Below, one piece after another: positions 34,521 through 43,992 of a DNA stretch of 64,000 nucleotides. The DNA is from Novosphingobium sp. GTDB taxonomy: Bacteria; Pseudomonadota; Alphaproteobacteria; Sphingomonadales; Sphingomonadaceae. The notes under the pieces were generated by a model. That model worked only from the letters and a program-made list of their open reading frames with translations, made no database searches and had not been told where the DNA came from. Made by a program: the position numbers and the translations under genes. The stretch lies in assembly GCF_027531025.1 (NCBI RefSeq), contig NZ_JAPZQX010000004.1, positions 310,001 to 374,000 of the forward strand, given 5' to 3'. Position 1 is the first letter of the stretch, and every line of letters begins with the position of its first letter.

Positions 34521-35753
34521 ATGGCGGCGGAAGTGTTCATTCTGGGCGGGGCCCAAACCGATTTCGCGCGCAACATCGACCGCGAAGGCGGCGGCATGTT
34601 CGAACTGTTCCGCGATGTGGCCGAGGCCGCATTTGCCGCGACCGGCATCGAACCGAAAGAGGTAGAGGTGGCGCACGTTGGCAATTTCGTGGGCGAGCTC
34701 TTCGCCGGACAGGGGCAGCTCGGCGGGTTCTTCGGCCACGTCCACCCGGACCTCGCCGGAATTCCCGCCGCCCGGCACGAGGCGGCCTGCGCCTCGGGCA
34801 GCATCGCGATCCTCGCCGCCAGTGCCGAGATCGAGGCGGGCCGCTATGGCCTGGCCATGGTGCTGGGGATCGAGCTTATGCGCAACGTGCCGGGGCAGCG
34901 TGCGGCGGAATACCTGGGTTCCGCTGCCTGGGCCGGGCGCGAGGCGCAGGAGGCGCGCTATCTGTGGCCCTACATGTTCTCGGATGTCGCGCGCGAATAC
35001 TCCGAACGCTTCGGGCTTGACCGGGCGCACCTCAACGCGATCAGCGAGATCGCCTTCAGCAATGCCAAGCGCAATCCCAATTCGCAGACCCGCAGCTGGG
35101 CAATCACCCCGGAGCACCTGAGCGACAGCAACGATGAACTGAACCCGCCGATCGAGGGATCCTTGCGCAAGGCCGATTGCGGGCAGGTGACCGATGGGGC
35201 AGCAGCCGTGTTCCTCGCCTCGGCCGAGGTCGCCGCCGCCTATGCCGCGCGGCGCGGAATCCCGCTCGAATCGATCCCCCGGATCAAGGGCTGGGGTCAT
35301 TCCACCGCGCCGCTGCTCTATTCGACCAAGATCAGCGCCAGTCGCGGCCAGCCTTATGTCTTCCCCTCGGTGCGCAAGGCGATGACCGATGCGCTGGGCC
35401 GGGCCGCCATGCCGGACATCTACGCTTGCGACGGGGTGGAGGTGCACGATTGCTTCTCGATTACCGAATACATGGCGATCGACCACTTCGGCATCACCCC
35501 GCCGGGTGAAAGCTGGAAGGCGGTCGAGGACGGCACGATTGCGCTGGGCGGTCGACTGCCAGTCAATCCCTCGGGCGGGCTGATCGGCCTGGGCCATCCG
35601 GTCGGTGCCACCGGCGTGCGGATGATGCTGGATGCCTGGCGGCAGGTGACTGGCAAGGCCGGGGATTACCAGGTTGAGGGGGCGAAGAACTTTGCCACCT
35701 TCAACGTCGGCGGCAGCGCGACCACCTCGGTCAGCTTCGTCCTCGGCGTCTGA
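34521..35753 (+). CDS. Thiolase, SCP-x-like
   Basis: A 410-residue thiolase-fold protein. The nucleophile cysteine is in HEAACASGSIAILAA, and the C-terminal catalytic region has GGLIGLGHPVGATGVRM. A middle NPNSQTRSWAITPE segment and the closing NFATFNVGGSATTSV are typical of the SCP-x/acetyl-CoA-acetyltransferase-like subgroup, which acts on branched or sterol-type side chains as well as simple acyl-CoAs. It starts 1 base after the ligase stop. Confidence 0.9.
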   Translation: MAAEVFILGGAQTDFARNIDREGGGMFELFRDVAEAAFAATGIEPKEVEVAHVGNFVGELFAGQGQLGGFFGHVHPDLAGIPAARHEAACASGSIAILAASAEIEAGRYGLAMVLGIELMRNVPGQRAAEYLGSAAWAGREAQEARYLWPYMFSDVAREYSERFGLDRAHLNAISEIAFSNAKRNPNSQTRSWAITPEHLSDSNDELNPPIEGSLRKADCGQVTDGAAAVFLASAEVAAAYAARRGIPLESIPRIKGWGHSTAPLLYSTKISASRGQPYVFPSVRKAMTDALGRAAMPDIYACDGVEVHDCFSITEYMAIDHFGITPPGESWKAVEDGTIALGGRLPVNPSGGLIGLGHPVGATGVRMMLDAWRQVTGKAGDYQVEGAKNFATFNVGGSATTSVSFVLGV

Positions 35754-35758
35754 GCGGG

Positions 35759-36919
35759 GTGGCCGAAGCCTTCATCTATGATGCGGTGCGCAGCCCGCGC
35801 GGCAAGGCGCGCGCCGATGGCGGGCTGGCCGGGCTGACCCCGCCGGGGCTGGTTACCGGCCTGGTTGGCGCGCTGGCCGCGCGCACCGGCGAAGCCGCGC
35901 GCAATCCCGGCGCGCTGCTGCTGGGCTGCGTGACCCAGGCCGGGGCGCAGGGCGGGCATATCGCCATGGCCGCCAAGCAGCACGCGGGCCTCCCCGATGC
36001 CTGCGCGGCGCACAGCCTCAACAACTATTGCGCCTCCGGCCTCAGCGCCATCGGCCATGCCGTGGCCATGGTGGCTGCCGGGCAGGAAGAGGCCGTGCTG
36101 GCCGGCGGGGTCGAGATGATGAGCCGCGCCCCCTTCCTCAGCGACCGGGCGGAGTTTTACAGCGATGCCAGCCTGCCACCCGCGCGCCGGTTCGTCCCGC
36201 CAGTACTAGCGGCTGACCGCCTGGCCGCCGACCTTTGCATCACCCGGACCGAACTGGACCTGTGTGCCTTCGATTCGCAGCGCAAGGCCGGGGCCAGCGA
36301 TCAGGACGCCGCACTGCAGGCTTCGCGGATCGCGCTGGGCGAACTGACCGGCGAGGAATGCATCCGCCCCAGGACCAGCCTTGAATCCCTCGGCCAGTTG
36401 CCCCCGGCCTTTGGGGCGTTGCAGGCTGACTATGCCGAAGCGCTCGAAGGGCGGACCTTTGCACCGCTTCATACCCTGTCCCATGCGCCGCCGGTCTGCG
36501 ACGGGGCGGGACTTGCGCTGGTGGGGGCAGCCGGACTTGGTTCGGCACCGCGGGCGCGCGTGCTCGCCTATGCCGAAAGCGGCGGCGATCCCGCCGCCTC
36601 GCTGACCGCCGGCTTTGCGGCAATGGACAAGGCGCTGGCCCGGGCCGGGCTGACGCTCGACCAGATCGACCGGATCGAGTTCATGGAAGCCTTTGCGGTG
36701 ACGATCGCCCGCTTCCTGCGCGACTATTCGGTCGATCCAGCCCGCGTCAATGTCAGCGGCGGACACCTGGCCAAGGGTCATCCGATGGGGGCGACTGGCG
36801 CAATCCTCCTCTCCACCCTGCTCGACACGCTCGACGTAGCCGAAGGTCACCTGGGGCTGGTCGTCGCGACCGGTGCGATGGGGGTCGGCGCCGCGATCAT
36901 CGTGGAGCGGCTGCCCTAG
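35759..36919 (+). CDS. Acetyl-CoA acyltransferase (thiolase)
   Basis: A 386-residue thiolase. It has AFIYDAVRSPRGKARADG at the start, the nucleophile cysteine in LNNYCASGLSAI, the HxxGAT-type end VSGGHLAKGHPMGATGAIL and a final GVGAAIIVERL. The start codon is GTG at 35759, 5 bases after the upstream stop, with only a weak GAGCGG ribosome site. The motif normally read C-G-G-G near the end reads ATGAMGVGAA, so the second catalytic cysteine appears replaced by methionine; activity should be tested. It is the last gene of the operon. Confidence 0.88.
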   Translation: MAEAFIYDAVRSPRGKARADGGLAGLTPPGLVTGLVGALAARTGEAARNPGALLLGCVTQAGAQGGHIAMAAKQHAGLPDACAAHSLNNYCASGLSAIGHAVAMVAAGQEEAVLAGGVEMMSRAPFLSDRAEFYSDASLPPARRFVPPVLAADRLAADLCITRTELDLCAFDSQRKAGASDQDAALQASRIALGELTGEECIRPRTSLESLGQLPPAFGALQADYAEALEGRTFAPLHTLSHAPPVCDGAGLALVGAAGLGSAPRARVLAYAESGGDPAASLTAGFAAMDKALARAGLTLDQIDRIEFMEAFAVTIARFLRDYSVDPARVNVSGGHLAKGHPMGATGAILLSTLLDTLDVAEGHLGLVVATGAMGVGAAIIVERLP

Positions 36920-36987
36920 GCTCGGGACGCATTGCAGGGTGTTCGCCGAGCTGTCAGCCCACCCGCCCCGTGTCTAGCATCGCCAGC

Positions 36988-38898
36988 TCAGAAATCTGCC
37001 GTCACGACCACATTCAGCCGGCGCGGCGCATTGGCCTTGAAGCCCCCACCACCGAAGACGCGCCATCCGAATATGTTGGTCAGGTTGCTCAGCTTCACTC
37101 GCAGGTTTGCGGGACTCTTCCCGATCTGGAAGCGATAGCGTGCGCCCAGGTCGATTGTCACACGTTGGGGGATGGTGAAGCGGTTGAGCGCGTCGGCTTG
37201 ACGAGCGCCCTCATAGAGAATCCGGCCGTCCAGCGACAGCCGGGTCTGTCCTGGCGGGGTCCAGTCGAAGCTGGCATCGACGAGCGTGCGGGTCCGGCCG
37301 ATCGGGCGCCGACCAAGGCGGCCATCGTCAACTGCTTCCCCAGTGACGACTGGATCAAGCAAGACCGCGCCCACCACCAGGCTCAGGTTCCGCGCGGGCT
37401 TGCCCGAAAGCGAGAACTCTAAGCCGCTGTGCCGAACCTCGCCGAGGGTCCGATAGACGTTATCGGTCGTGTCGATCTCGAAATAGGGTTTGCGCAGGTC
37501 GAACCATGCCCCGACCAGGCGGAGATTGGCCGGCAGCTTCACGCGCAGGCCAGCCTCGGCCTGGCGGGTACGCAAGGCCGGCAGCACTTCGTTGGCGTTG
37601 CGCGCGTTGCCAGGCGCCGTGCCGCTTTCCTCGAGGCCGCGCGTGGTCGCACCGTAGAGACTGAGCCAGGGAGCAAGGTGGACGGCAAGGGCCGCATTCC
37701 ACAGCCAGTCCCGGTCCTGTCGCCCGGCCGGGGCCAGGCCGGGCTGGAACACTTCCTTGCGGTAGTCGCTGCGGATCAGGCCAAGGTTCAGTTCGCCCAG
37801 GTCCCGCCAGTTGAGCTCGTAACCAAACGACCAGGCACGCTGGCGGACGCGGTCGTCAGTCAATGGGCCGTAGCTGCGGGTCGGCTCGGGTTCGGGGTCC
37901 GAAACCCCGATCACGCCCGTGCCAAGCGCCGCGAGATGGAAATCACCGTATCGCGCATCGACGTTTCGCCCGCGGATCGAGGCGATGAGCCGGTGCTGGC
38001 GCGGTCCCTCGCGCAGGTCCCGAACGATCCGTGCCTCGCCAGACCAGGAGGCATAACGCTGGTCCTGGCCGGACAGGACAAAGCGCTGTCCGATTCCCGC
38101 CCGGTCCACCCCGGCATACCAGGCAGTGGCATAGTCATCCTGGGTAAAGCGGCTGTTGAAGAGCCCGGCTTCGATCCGCCATGACCCAAGTGCAGTCTTG
38201 ATCAAGCCGCCGAGATTCTGGCTGTGACCCTTCCATTGGCCCCAGTCCTGGCCGAAGAACCTTCGCCGCTCGATTTCCGGCGGAAGGTATGGACCGGCGG
38301 TATAGACGACCGGACCCTGCTCTTCGTCGCCATAGTCATAGCGGCTATACAGCGCCGTCAGCTCAGTGCGCTGGGCCGGTCGCCAGCGGACCACGGCCCC
38401 ATGGCTGATGAACCAGGCGCTGGCCCCGTCAGCGTACTGGTCGTCGAAATAGCCAAGCGCGGCGTTTACGCCGAGGTTCGGGGTCAGCGGGATTGCCGCC
38501 TCGGCGGTCAGGTCAGGTCCAAGGAATTCGCCGCTGTTGGCCCGGATGGTAACCACGGGCCGGTCTGTGGTGACCCGCCGCAGCGTCGTATCGACAATGC
38601 CGGTCGGGGCCGGGAACGGCTGGCCAAACGCGGTCAGTCCAACGCGAATATCCGAACCATCCTGCAACAGGTCGGAAATCCCGCCGGATTCGTTGTAGTA
38701 CAGGCCCTCGATCCGGGCATTGCCCGCAGCATTGGCCGAGAAACCGCGCACTTCGCCATTGGCGTAGATCCCGACGGATTCGTTGCCCACACTCTTGCCG
38801 AAGCCGTCTTCGGCCGATGTCGTCACGTTCTCGTCAACGCGCTGGGCGAGCGCCTGGCCCGGGGCGATCAGCAGCCCCGTGATGATCAGAGCGCGCAT
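36988..38898 (-). CDS. TonB-dependent receptor (short, siderophore-receptor-like)
   Basis: A 636-residue outer-membrane protein with a signal peptide (LIITGLLIAPGQALAQ), a plug that is shorter than usual (SVGIYANGEVRGFSAN, RIEGLYYNESGG, IRVGLTAFGQPFP) and a barrel ending NVVVTADF. Typical plug motifs such as VLRGP are not obvious, so it is a divergent member. It starts 3 bases after the DUF1826 stop and is the third gene of the putative zinc operon. Its substrate may be a metal complex. Confidence 0.82.
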   Translation of the reverse strand: MRALIITGLLIAPGQALAQRVDENVTTSAEDGFGKSVGNESVGIYANGEVRGFSANAAGNARIEGLYYNESGGISDLLQDGSDIRVGLTAFGQPFPAPTGIVDTTLRRVTTDRPVVTIRANSGEFLGPDLTAEAAIPLTPNLGVNAALGYFDDQYADGASAWFISHGAVVRWRPAQRTELTALYSRYDYGDEEQGPVVYTAGPYLPPEIERRRFFGQDWGQWKGHSQNLGGLIKTALGSWRIEAGLFNSRFTQDDYATAWYAGVDRAGIGQRFVLSGQDQRYASWSGEARIVRDLREGPRQHRLIASIRGRNVDARYGDFHLAALGTGVIGVSDPEPEPTRSYGPLTDDRVRQRAWSFGYELNWRDLGELNLGLIRSDYRKEVFQPGLAPAGRQDRDWLWNAALAVHLAPWLSLYGATTRGLEESGTAPGNARNANEVLPALRTRQAEAGLRVKLPANLRLVGAWFDLRKPYFEIDTTDNVYRTLGEVRHSGLEFSLSGKPARNLSLVVGAVLLDPVVTGEAVDDGRLGRRPIGRTRTLVDASFDWTPPGQTRLSLDGRILYEGARQADALNRFTIPQRVTIDLGARYRFQIGKSPANLRVKLSNLTNIFGWRVFGGGGFKANAPRRLNVVVTADF

Positions 38899-38901
38899 GG
38901 C

Positions 38902-39510
38902 TCAGTTCCCGCTCTGGCTAAGCTGCAGTTCGATTGCCTTGGCTTCGTCCTGGGGCGTATCGATGACGAGCACCAGCCGCGCCCCGCCGGTTCCTTCGAT
39001 CGGCGGTGAGCGGTGCAGGCAGGGCGCATGCCCTTCCGCAAACAGCCTGCCCTTGAACAGCCCGATATGGCCGGTGGTCATCCGCAGCAGCTTGTCTTCG
39101 GCCTGCTCATCTCCCAGCGGCAGATAGTCCGTTCCCGGGCCGTGATAGGTGGTGATCAGGCGCAGGTCGGTATAGTCCGCATGAATCTTGCGGCAGGCAT
39201 TGGTGGTGACCGCTTCAAGCCGCAGGCGGACGGCATCGACCTGCATGAACGCGGCGAAGCGTTGGGCCAGCAGCAGGATGTCGTCGCGCAAGGCCTGCGG
39301 GAGGAGGCCCAGCCCGGCAACGGCCGCTTCCGGTGCCCCGCTGGCCTTGCGCTCGAACGGGGCCCTGGCGGCCAGCCGCTCAGCGATCGGGCCCAGCTTG
39401 CCGAGCGATCGCGGTTCGATCGCCAGCGGGCAATCGGGCAAGCGCAGGGCCGTCCAGCATTCGGCCGGTCCGTCCGGGCGGACTGTTAACGGACTGTCTG
39501 GCCGAGACAC
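38902..39510 (-). CDS. DUF1826 protein
   Basis: A 202-residue cytoplasmic protein of the DUF1826 family. The central part has ACRKIHADYTDLRLITTYHG, PGTDYLPLGD and the later GHIGLFKGR, HRSPPIEGTGGARLVLVIDT, which place two or more conserved histidines in a cupin-like C-terminal half. As I recall, DUF1826 is repeatedly found in predicted Zur (zinc-limitation) regulons. I start at the GTG at 39510, one base after the receptor stop; the open frame extends upstream but overlaps the receptor. Its biochemical function is unknown. Confidence 0.8.
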   Translation of the reverse strand: MSRPDSPLTVRPDGPAECWTALRLPDCPLAIEPRSLGKLGPIAERLAARAPFERKASGAPEAAVAGLGLLPQALRDDILLLAQRFAAFMQVDAVRLRLEAVTTNACRKIHADYTDLRLITTYHGPGTDYLPLGDEQAEDKLLRMTTGHIGLFKGRLFAEGHAPCLHRSPPIEGTGGARLVLVIDTPQDEAKAIELQLSQSGN

Positions 39511-39511
39511 T

Positions 39512-41680
39512 TCAGAACCGGACCCGAACCCCGGCCGAAGCCGTGCGCGGCGCACCAGGCTGAACCCACAGGCGCGAGAAGCTGTTGGTGTAATAGGTGG
39601 CGTCGAACAGGTTGTGGACCTGGCCGAACAGCTCGACATTGTCGCTCAGCGTCCAGTTCGCGAACAGCCGCGCCAGGGTATAGGCGGGAAGCTCGAACGT
39701 GGTGGCCGTTTCACCCAGGCGCTTGCCGACGTGCTGCATCCCAGCGCCCAGTCGCAGTTGCGAGCCACCAACCGTGAAGTCGCGGGACAGTTGCAGGTTG
39801 AGCGTGTGCCGGGGCACGTTGATCAGCCGGTCGCCCGAACGGATCTGCAGGGCGAAGTTGGGATCGAGCACGTTGGCCAGGGCTTCGGCATCGACATAGG
39901 CATAGGAGAACAGCAGGTCGACTTCGCCGGGCAGCTTGCCTGCGAGGTCAAACTCGATGCCCTGGCTGCCGGCCTTGCCGATCGGCAGCGAGAAACCGGG
40001 GTTGGCCGGATCGGCCGCCAGCACGTTCGACTTGCGCAGGCGGAAATAGGCGATCGTGCCGGTCAGCGCATTGTCGAACAGGCCAAACTTGGCGCCCGCT
40101 TCGAACGAGCGGCTGGTTTCGGGATCGAACAGCGCCCCGGCGGCCGTTGCCCCCAGGTTCGAGCGGAAGCCTTCGCCGTAGGTCGCGAATAGCGAGAGCG
40201 CCGGGCTGGCTTCCCAGACCACACCGACCTGCGGGCTGAACCGGTCGAAGCTGCGGCGCTGTTCGACACCGTTAGCCCGGTTGAGTCCCCGCAGCGAGAA
40301 GCTGTCATAGCGTCCGCCGAACCGCAGCTGGATCTGATCGGACAGGGTAACCTGGTCCTGCAGATAGATCCCGAAGGCCTTTTGCACATCGAGCCGGTTG
40401 GTCTGCGGCCCCGGCGTCGGCAAGGGGAAGCGGCCATAGACCGGTGCATTGATGTTGATGATGTTTGCCGCCTGGTCGGTCGGGTTGCTGGCATTGGTCG
40501 CCGGGCGGAATCGCAGGAACAGCTGGCTGTTCTCGAACTGGTCGAAATCGGCGCCGAACAGGACGCGGTGGCGCATGCCGCCAAGCTCGAAATCGCCGGC
40601 CAGTTCGCCCCGCAGGACATAGTGATCGGCATCGTAGGCCCGATAGCGGCGCTGGCGCGACAGCGACTGGCCATCGACAAACAGCTTCTGGCGCGATCCT
40701 GCGAGTTCCGCTTCGGTCGAGAAGCCCGCCAGGCTGGTCTGGCGATAGTTGCCGCCCAGCAGGAGGTTCCAGCTGTCGCTGAAGCTGTGCTGGAGCTGCA
40801 GCTGATGACCGGTTGCATCGGCTTCGATCGGGCCATCGCCTGGTTCGCCCAGGAAGCGGCTGCGCGGGATCTGCCCCAGCTGGCCGTTGATCGCCACCAC
40901 GCCGCGGTCAAACGGCACCTTCTGGCGGGTCAGCTCAAGGTCATAAGTGAGGGTCGTATCGTCGCCCAACCTGATCCCCAACGAAGGCAGGAAGCCGAAA
41001 CGCTCGGTCTCGATCGTATCGCGGAAACTGTCAGCATTCTCGAAGTAGCCGATCAGCCGGACCGCGAACGCCTCACCCACCGCAAGATTGAGGTCGGCAT
41101 CGGCGCGCACCGCATCGAAGCTGCCATAGCTCGCCGAAAGGGCACCCATGGTTTCGCCGAACCGCGCCTGCTTGGTGACGATGTTGACCGTGCCGCCGGA
41201 CTCGCCCCGGCCGAACAGCGCGGCATTGGGTCCCTTGAGGATCTCGATCCGTTCGATCCCGGCAACATCGCGCGGGCCACCGAACCCGCGCCCGCCGTTG
41301 AAGCCGTTGACCAGGTAGCCGCTGGGCAGGTTCTCGTCGCCGGCAAAGCCGCGCACCGCATAGGCGTCCCACAGCCCGCCGAAGTTGTTCTGTCGCGCCA
41401 CCCCGGCATTGAGATCAAGCGCGTCGGTCAGGCGCAGGATGTTGTTGTCGGTGAGGGTCTCTGCCTCGATCGTCACGATCGACTGGGGAATCTCGCGCGT
41501 TTCGAAATCGCCGCGATAGGCCTGGCGCACCCCGGCGACGACGATGCTGTCATCCCCGGCCGAGGCCTCGGCCTCCGCTTCGCCGGTGACCTCACCCGCC
41601 ACTTCTGCAGCCAGCGCCGAGGGAGCCAGGACAAAGGCCCCGGCACTAAGCAGGGCGGCACGCAGGGCAGTTCGCTTCAT
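39512..41680 (-). CDS. TonB-dependent siderophore-type receptor
   Basis: A 722-residue receptor. It has the signal peptide ALLSAGAFVLAPSALAA and a plug with EIPQSIVTIEAETL, DAYAVRGFAGDENLPSGY, IERIEILKGPNAALFGRGE and SGGTVNIVTKQ. The barrel has FGIYLQDQVTLSDQIQLRFG, and the C-terminal signature is ASAGVRVRF. The class is FhuA/FpvA-like, which imports iron or other metal chelates. GAGGA precedes the ATG at 41680. It is the first gene of the receptor-DUF1826-receptor operon, with Zur-like palindromes in its promoter. Confidence 0.92.
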   Translation of the reverse strand: MKRTALRAALLSAGAFVLAPSALAAEVAGEVTGEAEAEASAGDDSIVVAGVRQAYRGDFETREIPQSIVTIEAETLTDNNILRLTDALDLNAGVARQNNFGGLWDAYAVRGFAGDENLPSGYLVNGFNGGRGFGGPRDVAGIERIEILKGPNAALFGRGESGGTVNIVTKQARFGETMGALSASYGSFDAVRADADLNLAVGEAFAVRLIGYFENADSFRDTIETERFGFLPSLGIRLGDDTTLTYDLELTRQKVPFDRGVVAINGQLGQIPRSRFLGEPGDGPIEADATGHQLQLQHSFSDSWNLLLGGNYRQTSLAGFSTEAELAGSRQKLFVDGQSLSRQRRYRAYDADHYVLRGELAGDFELGGMRHRVLFGADFDQFENSQLFLRFRPATNASNPTDQAANIININAPVYGRFPLPTPGPQTNRLDVQKAFGIYLQDQVTLSDQIQLRFGGRYDSFSLRGLNRANGVEQRRSFDRFSPQVGVVWEASPALSLFATYGEGFRSNLGATAAGALFDPETSRSFEAGAKFGLFDNALTGTIAYFRLRKSNVLAADPANPGFSLPIGKAGSQGIEFDLAGKLPGEVDLLFSYAYVDAEALANVLDPNFALQIRSGDRLINVPRHTLNLQLSRDFTVGGSQLRLGAGMQHVGKRLGETATTFELPAYTLARLFANWTLSDNVELFGQVHNLFDATYYTNSFSRLWVQPGAPRTASAGVRVRF

Positions 41681-41708
41681 CGGTATTCCTCGCAGGATCA
41701 AAGGGTCT

Positions 41709-41723
41709 TGATACGTTGTATCA
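41709..41723. promoter_or_regulatory. Palindrome TGATAC-GTT-GTATCA (Zur-like box, receptor side)
   Basis: Perfect 6-base inverted repeat with a 3-base centre, 29 bases upstream of the receptor start. The extended right half TGTATCATT matches 7 of 9 positions of the right half of the known gammaproteobacterial Zur box (TATAACATT); the other half is poor. The function is inferred from DUF1826 in the same operon. Confidence 0.5.
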
Positions 41724-41765
41724 TTGCGCGAAGGCCTCTAACCGCTTGTTTCCCGGAGTCAATGG

Positions 41766-41784
41766 AATGTTATACTGTTGCATT
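41766..41784. promoter_or_regulatory. Zur-like box, ABC-transporter side
   Basis: AATGTTATA (41766-41774), a central C, then TGTTGCATT (41776-41784). The left half is identical to the consensus Zur half-site and the right half matches 6 of 9 positions. It lies 22 bases before the ABC gene start, and TATACT within it may be the -10 element. Binding here would block the promoter. Confidence 0.55.
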
Positions 41785-41806
41785 GACAATGTCAGGGGTA
41801 GCAGGG

Positions 41807-42550
41807 ATGAAGCGCGCCATGACCAGCCCAGATTCCGCCCAGCCGCTCATCCTTGTCGACCAGGTCAGCCTCGATCGCGGTAACCGCCGCGTGCTTGACC
41901 AGGTCTCGCTGACCGTCGCTGCGGGCGAAATCTATGCTCTGCTGGGTGGGAACGGTGCGGGCAAGTCGACCACGCTTTCGGCCTTGCTGGGGTTCCTGCG
42001 CCCGGCCAGCGGAGCGCTGGAAGTCGCCGGAATCGATCCGGTCAGCCAGCATGATCAGGCCTGCGCCCGGATTGCCTATCTGCCCGAGAACGTTGCGCTC
42101 TACGATCAGCTTACCGCCTGCGAGAACATCGCCTATTTCATGGCGCTGGCCGGTGCCGAGCCGGACCGCGCCAGCATGGACCGGGCGCTTGATGCCGCCG
42201 GTCTGCAGGTCGAGGCCCGTGACCGCCGGGTCAGCGGATTTTCCAAGGGCATGCGGCAGAAGGTGGCGATTGCCATGGCCGTGCTGCGCGATGTTCCGGT
42301 GCTGCTGCTGGATGAGCCCACCTCGGGCCTCGATCCCCGCGCAACGGCCGATTTCAACGCGCTGCTGGCCCGGCTGAAGGCGCGCGGCACGGCGATCCTG
42401 ATGGTCACCCATGACCTGCTTGGCGCCGCCGATTGCGCAGACCGGATCGGCTTTCTCGCATCGGGCCGGATCGTCGAGGAGGTTCGACCGGCGGACGGGA
42501 TCGACGTGCTGGCGCTGCACCACCGCTATGGCGAGGCCGCCGCGGCATGA
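41807..42550 (+). CDS. ABC transporter ATP-binding protein
   Basis: A 247-residue ATPase. The Walker A motif is LLGGNGAGKSTT (residues 46-57), the signature is VSGFSKGMRQKVAIA (a NosF/CcmA-like variant of LSGGQ), Walker B is VLLLDEPTSGLD and the switch histidine is in MVTHDL. The ATG at 41807 has AGGGG about 8 bases upstream; a long upstream open frame is antisense to the receptor gene and is not real. It is the first gene of a three-gene operon with two permeases and energises export or outer-envelope assembly. Confidence 0.93.
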   Translation: MKRAMTSPDSAQPLILVDQVSLDRGNRRVLDQVSLTVAAGEIYALLGGNGAGKSTTLSALLGFLRPASGALEVAGIDPVSQHDQACARIAYLPENVALYDQLTACENIAYFMALAGAEPDRASMDRALDAAGLQVEARDRRVSGFSKGMRQKVAIAMAVLRDVPVLLLDEPTSGLDPRATADFNALLARLKARGTAILMVTHDLLGAADCADRIGFLASGRIVEEVRPADGIDVLALHHRYGEAAAA

Positions 42551-43992
42551 GTACGGCCCGGCTGGTCGCGCGGAACGAATGGCGTCTGATGCAACGCAGC
42601 CGGGTGGCGCGGCTGGCCTTGTTCATGCTGTTGGCGCTGGCCACGGTGGCCACGTTCACCTCGATCGCGCACCGCAATGCCAGCGATGATCTGCGTGCCC
42701 GCTTCCAGGCCCAGGCCGACCAGGAATTCGATGGCCAGCCAGCGCGCCATCCGCACCGCATGGTCCACTATGGCCACTTCGTGTTCCGCCCGCTGCCGGC
42801 GCTGGCCGCCTTCGACCCGGGGGTGGACGCCTTTACCGGCAACACGATCTATCTGGAGGGGCACCGCCAGAACAGTGCCAACTTTGGCGATGTCCGGCAA
42901 AGTTCGCTGCTGGCCCGCTTCGGTCAGCTGACCCCGGCCTTCGTGTTGCAGGTGCTTGCTCCGCTCGTGCTGGTGTTCATCGGCTTCGGGCTGCTGGCCG
43001 GAGAGCGGCGCAGCGGCACATTGCGGGTCCTGAAGGCCCATGGGGTAACGCCGCGCGATCTCTTGCTGGGCAAGGGCTTGGCCTTGGCCGGTCTGGCCGG
43101 GTTGATGCTGCTGCCCGCGCTCGCCTCGCTGGGCTGGCTGGTCATCGCGGCCGAGGCTCCGGCGCTCCCCGCGCTGGCCCTGGCATTGGGCTATGCCGGG
43201 TACCTGGCCCTTTGGGTGCTGGGCATTGTCATTGTTTCCGCCATCGCGCGCGATCCGCGCAATGCCCTGGTCACATTGCTGGGTCTTTGGGCCCTGACCA
43301 CCGTCCTCGTGCCGCGCGTTGCGCCGGATCTTGCGCTGGCCGCAGTGGCGACGCCAACCCGGCTGGAAACCGACATCGCCATTCTGCGTGACCTGCGCAA
43401 GATCGGTGACAGCCACAACCCCGACGATCCGCATTTCGCGGCCTTCAAGGCCCGCACTCTTGCGCAGTACGGCGTCAGCCGGGTGGAGGACCTGCCGGTG
43501 AATTATCGCGGCCTGCTGGCCCTCGAAGGGGAGAAGCTCACATCGCAACTGTTTGACGACTATGCCAAAAGGCAATTCGAGCAACAGCGGCGGCAAGGCG
43601 CGATCGTGTCCGGCTTTGGTCTTGCCAGCCCGGCGATTGCCTTGCGCAGCATGTCGATGGCCCTGGCCGGGACTGACCTCGACGGCCATCGCCGCTTCCT
43701 GACCCAGGCCGAGGCCTATCGCTACGATGTGGTGCAGCGCCTCAACCGGTTGCAGGCCGAAGCCGTGACCTATTCCGACGACAGCAATCGCAACAAGGAT
43801 CCCGAAGCCGGGCGCCGGGTGCGGATCGACCCGGCCAACTGGAGCAAGGTGCCTGACTTTGCCTACCAGCCTGCCAGCCTGGCGGAGAAGCTTCGCTCTG
43901 CACTGCCGGGTGCGGCGGTCCTGATCCTTTGGCTGCTCGCTGCGACGTGGTTGTTGCGCCGCGCGGCCCGCCGACTGGGAGAGGCACTGTGA
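42547..43992 (+). CDS. ABC transporter permease with large periplasmic domain (DUF3526-like)
   Basis: A 481-residue membrane protein. After a first helix (VARLALFMLLALATVATFT) comes a periplasmic part. Five helices follow in the middle (for example FVLQVLAPLVLVFIGFGLLA, LGWLVIAAEAPALPALALALG), then another extracytoplasmic region of about 170 residues and a C-terminal helix (AAVLILWLLAATWLLRRA). This layout fits ABC-2-type permeases of the DUF3526 group, related to NosY. The ATG overlaps the ATPase stop (ATGA). The substrate is unknown. Confidence 0.85.
   Translation: MSTARLVARNEWRLMQRSRVARLALFMLLALATVATFTSIAHRNASDDLRARFQAQADQEFDGQPARHPHRMVHYGHFVFRPLPALAAFDPGVDAFTGNTIYLEGHRQNSANFGDVRQSSLLARFGQLTPAFVLQVLAPLVLVFIGFGLLAGERRSGTLRVLKAHGVTPRDLLLGKGLALAGLAGLMLLPALASLGWLVIAAEAPALPALALALGYAGYLALWVLGIVIVSAIARDPRNALVTLLGLWALTTVLVPRVAPDLALAAVATPTRLETDIAILRDLRKIGDSHNPDDPHFAAFKARTLAQYGVSRVEDLPVNYRGLLALEGEKLTSQLFDDYAKRQFEQQRRQGAIVSGFGLASPAIALRSMSMALAGTDLDGHRRFLTQAEAYRYDVVQRLNRLQAEAVTYSDDSNRNKDPEAGRRVRIDPANWSKVPDFAYQPASLAEKLRSALPGAAVLILWLLAATWLLRRAARRLGEAL

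Noticed and set aside
40382..41806. Upstream extension of the ABC ATPase frame
   Set aside because: The extension is antisense to the TonB receptor and covers the promoter; the ATPase domain begins after 41807.
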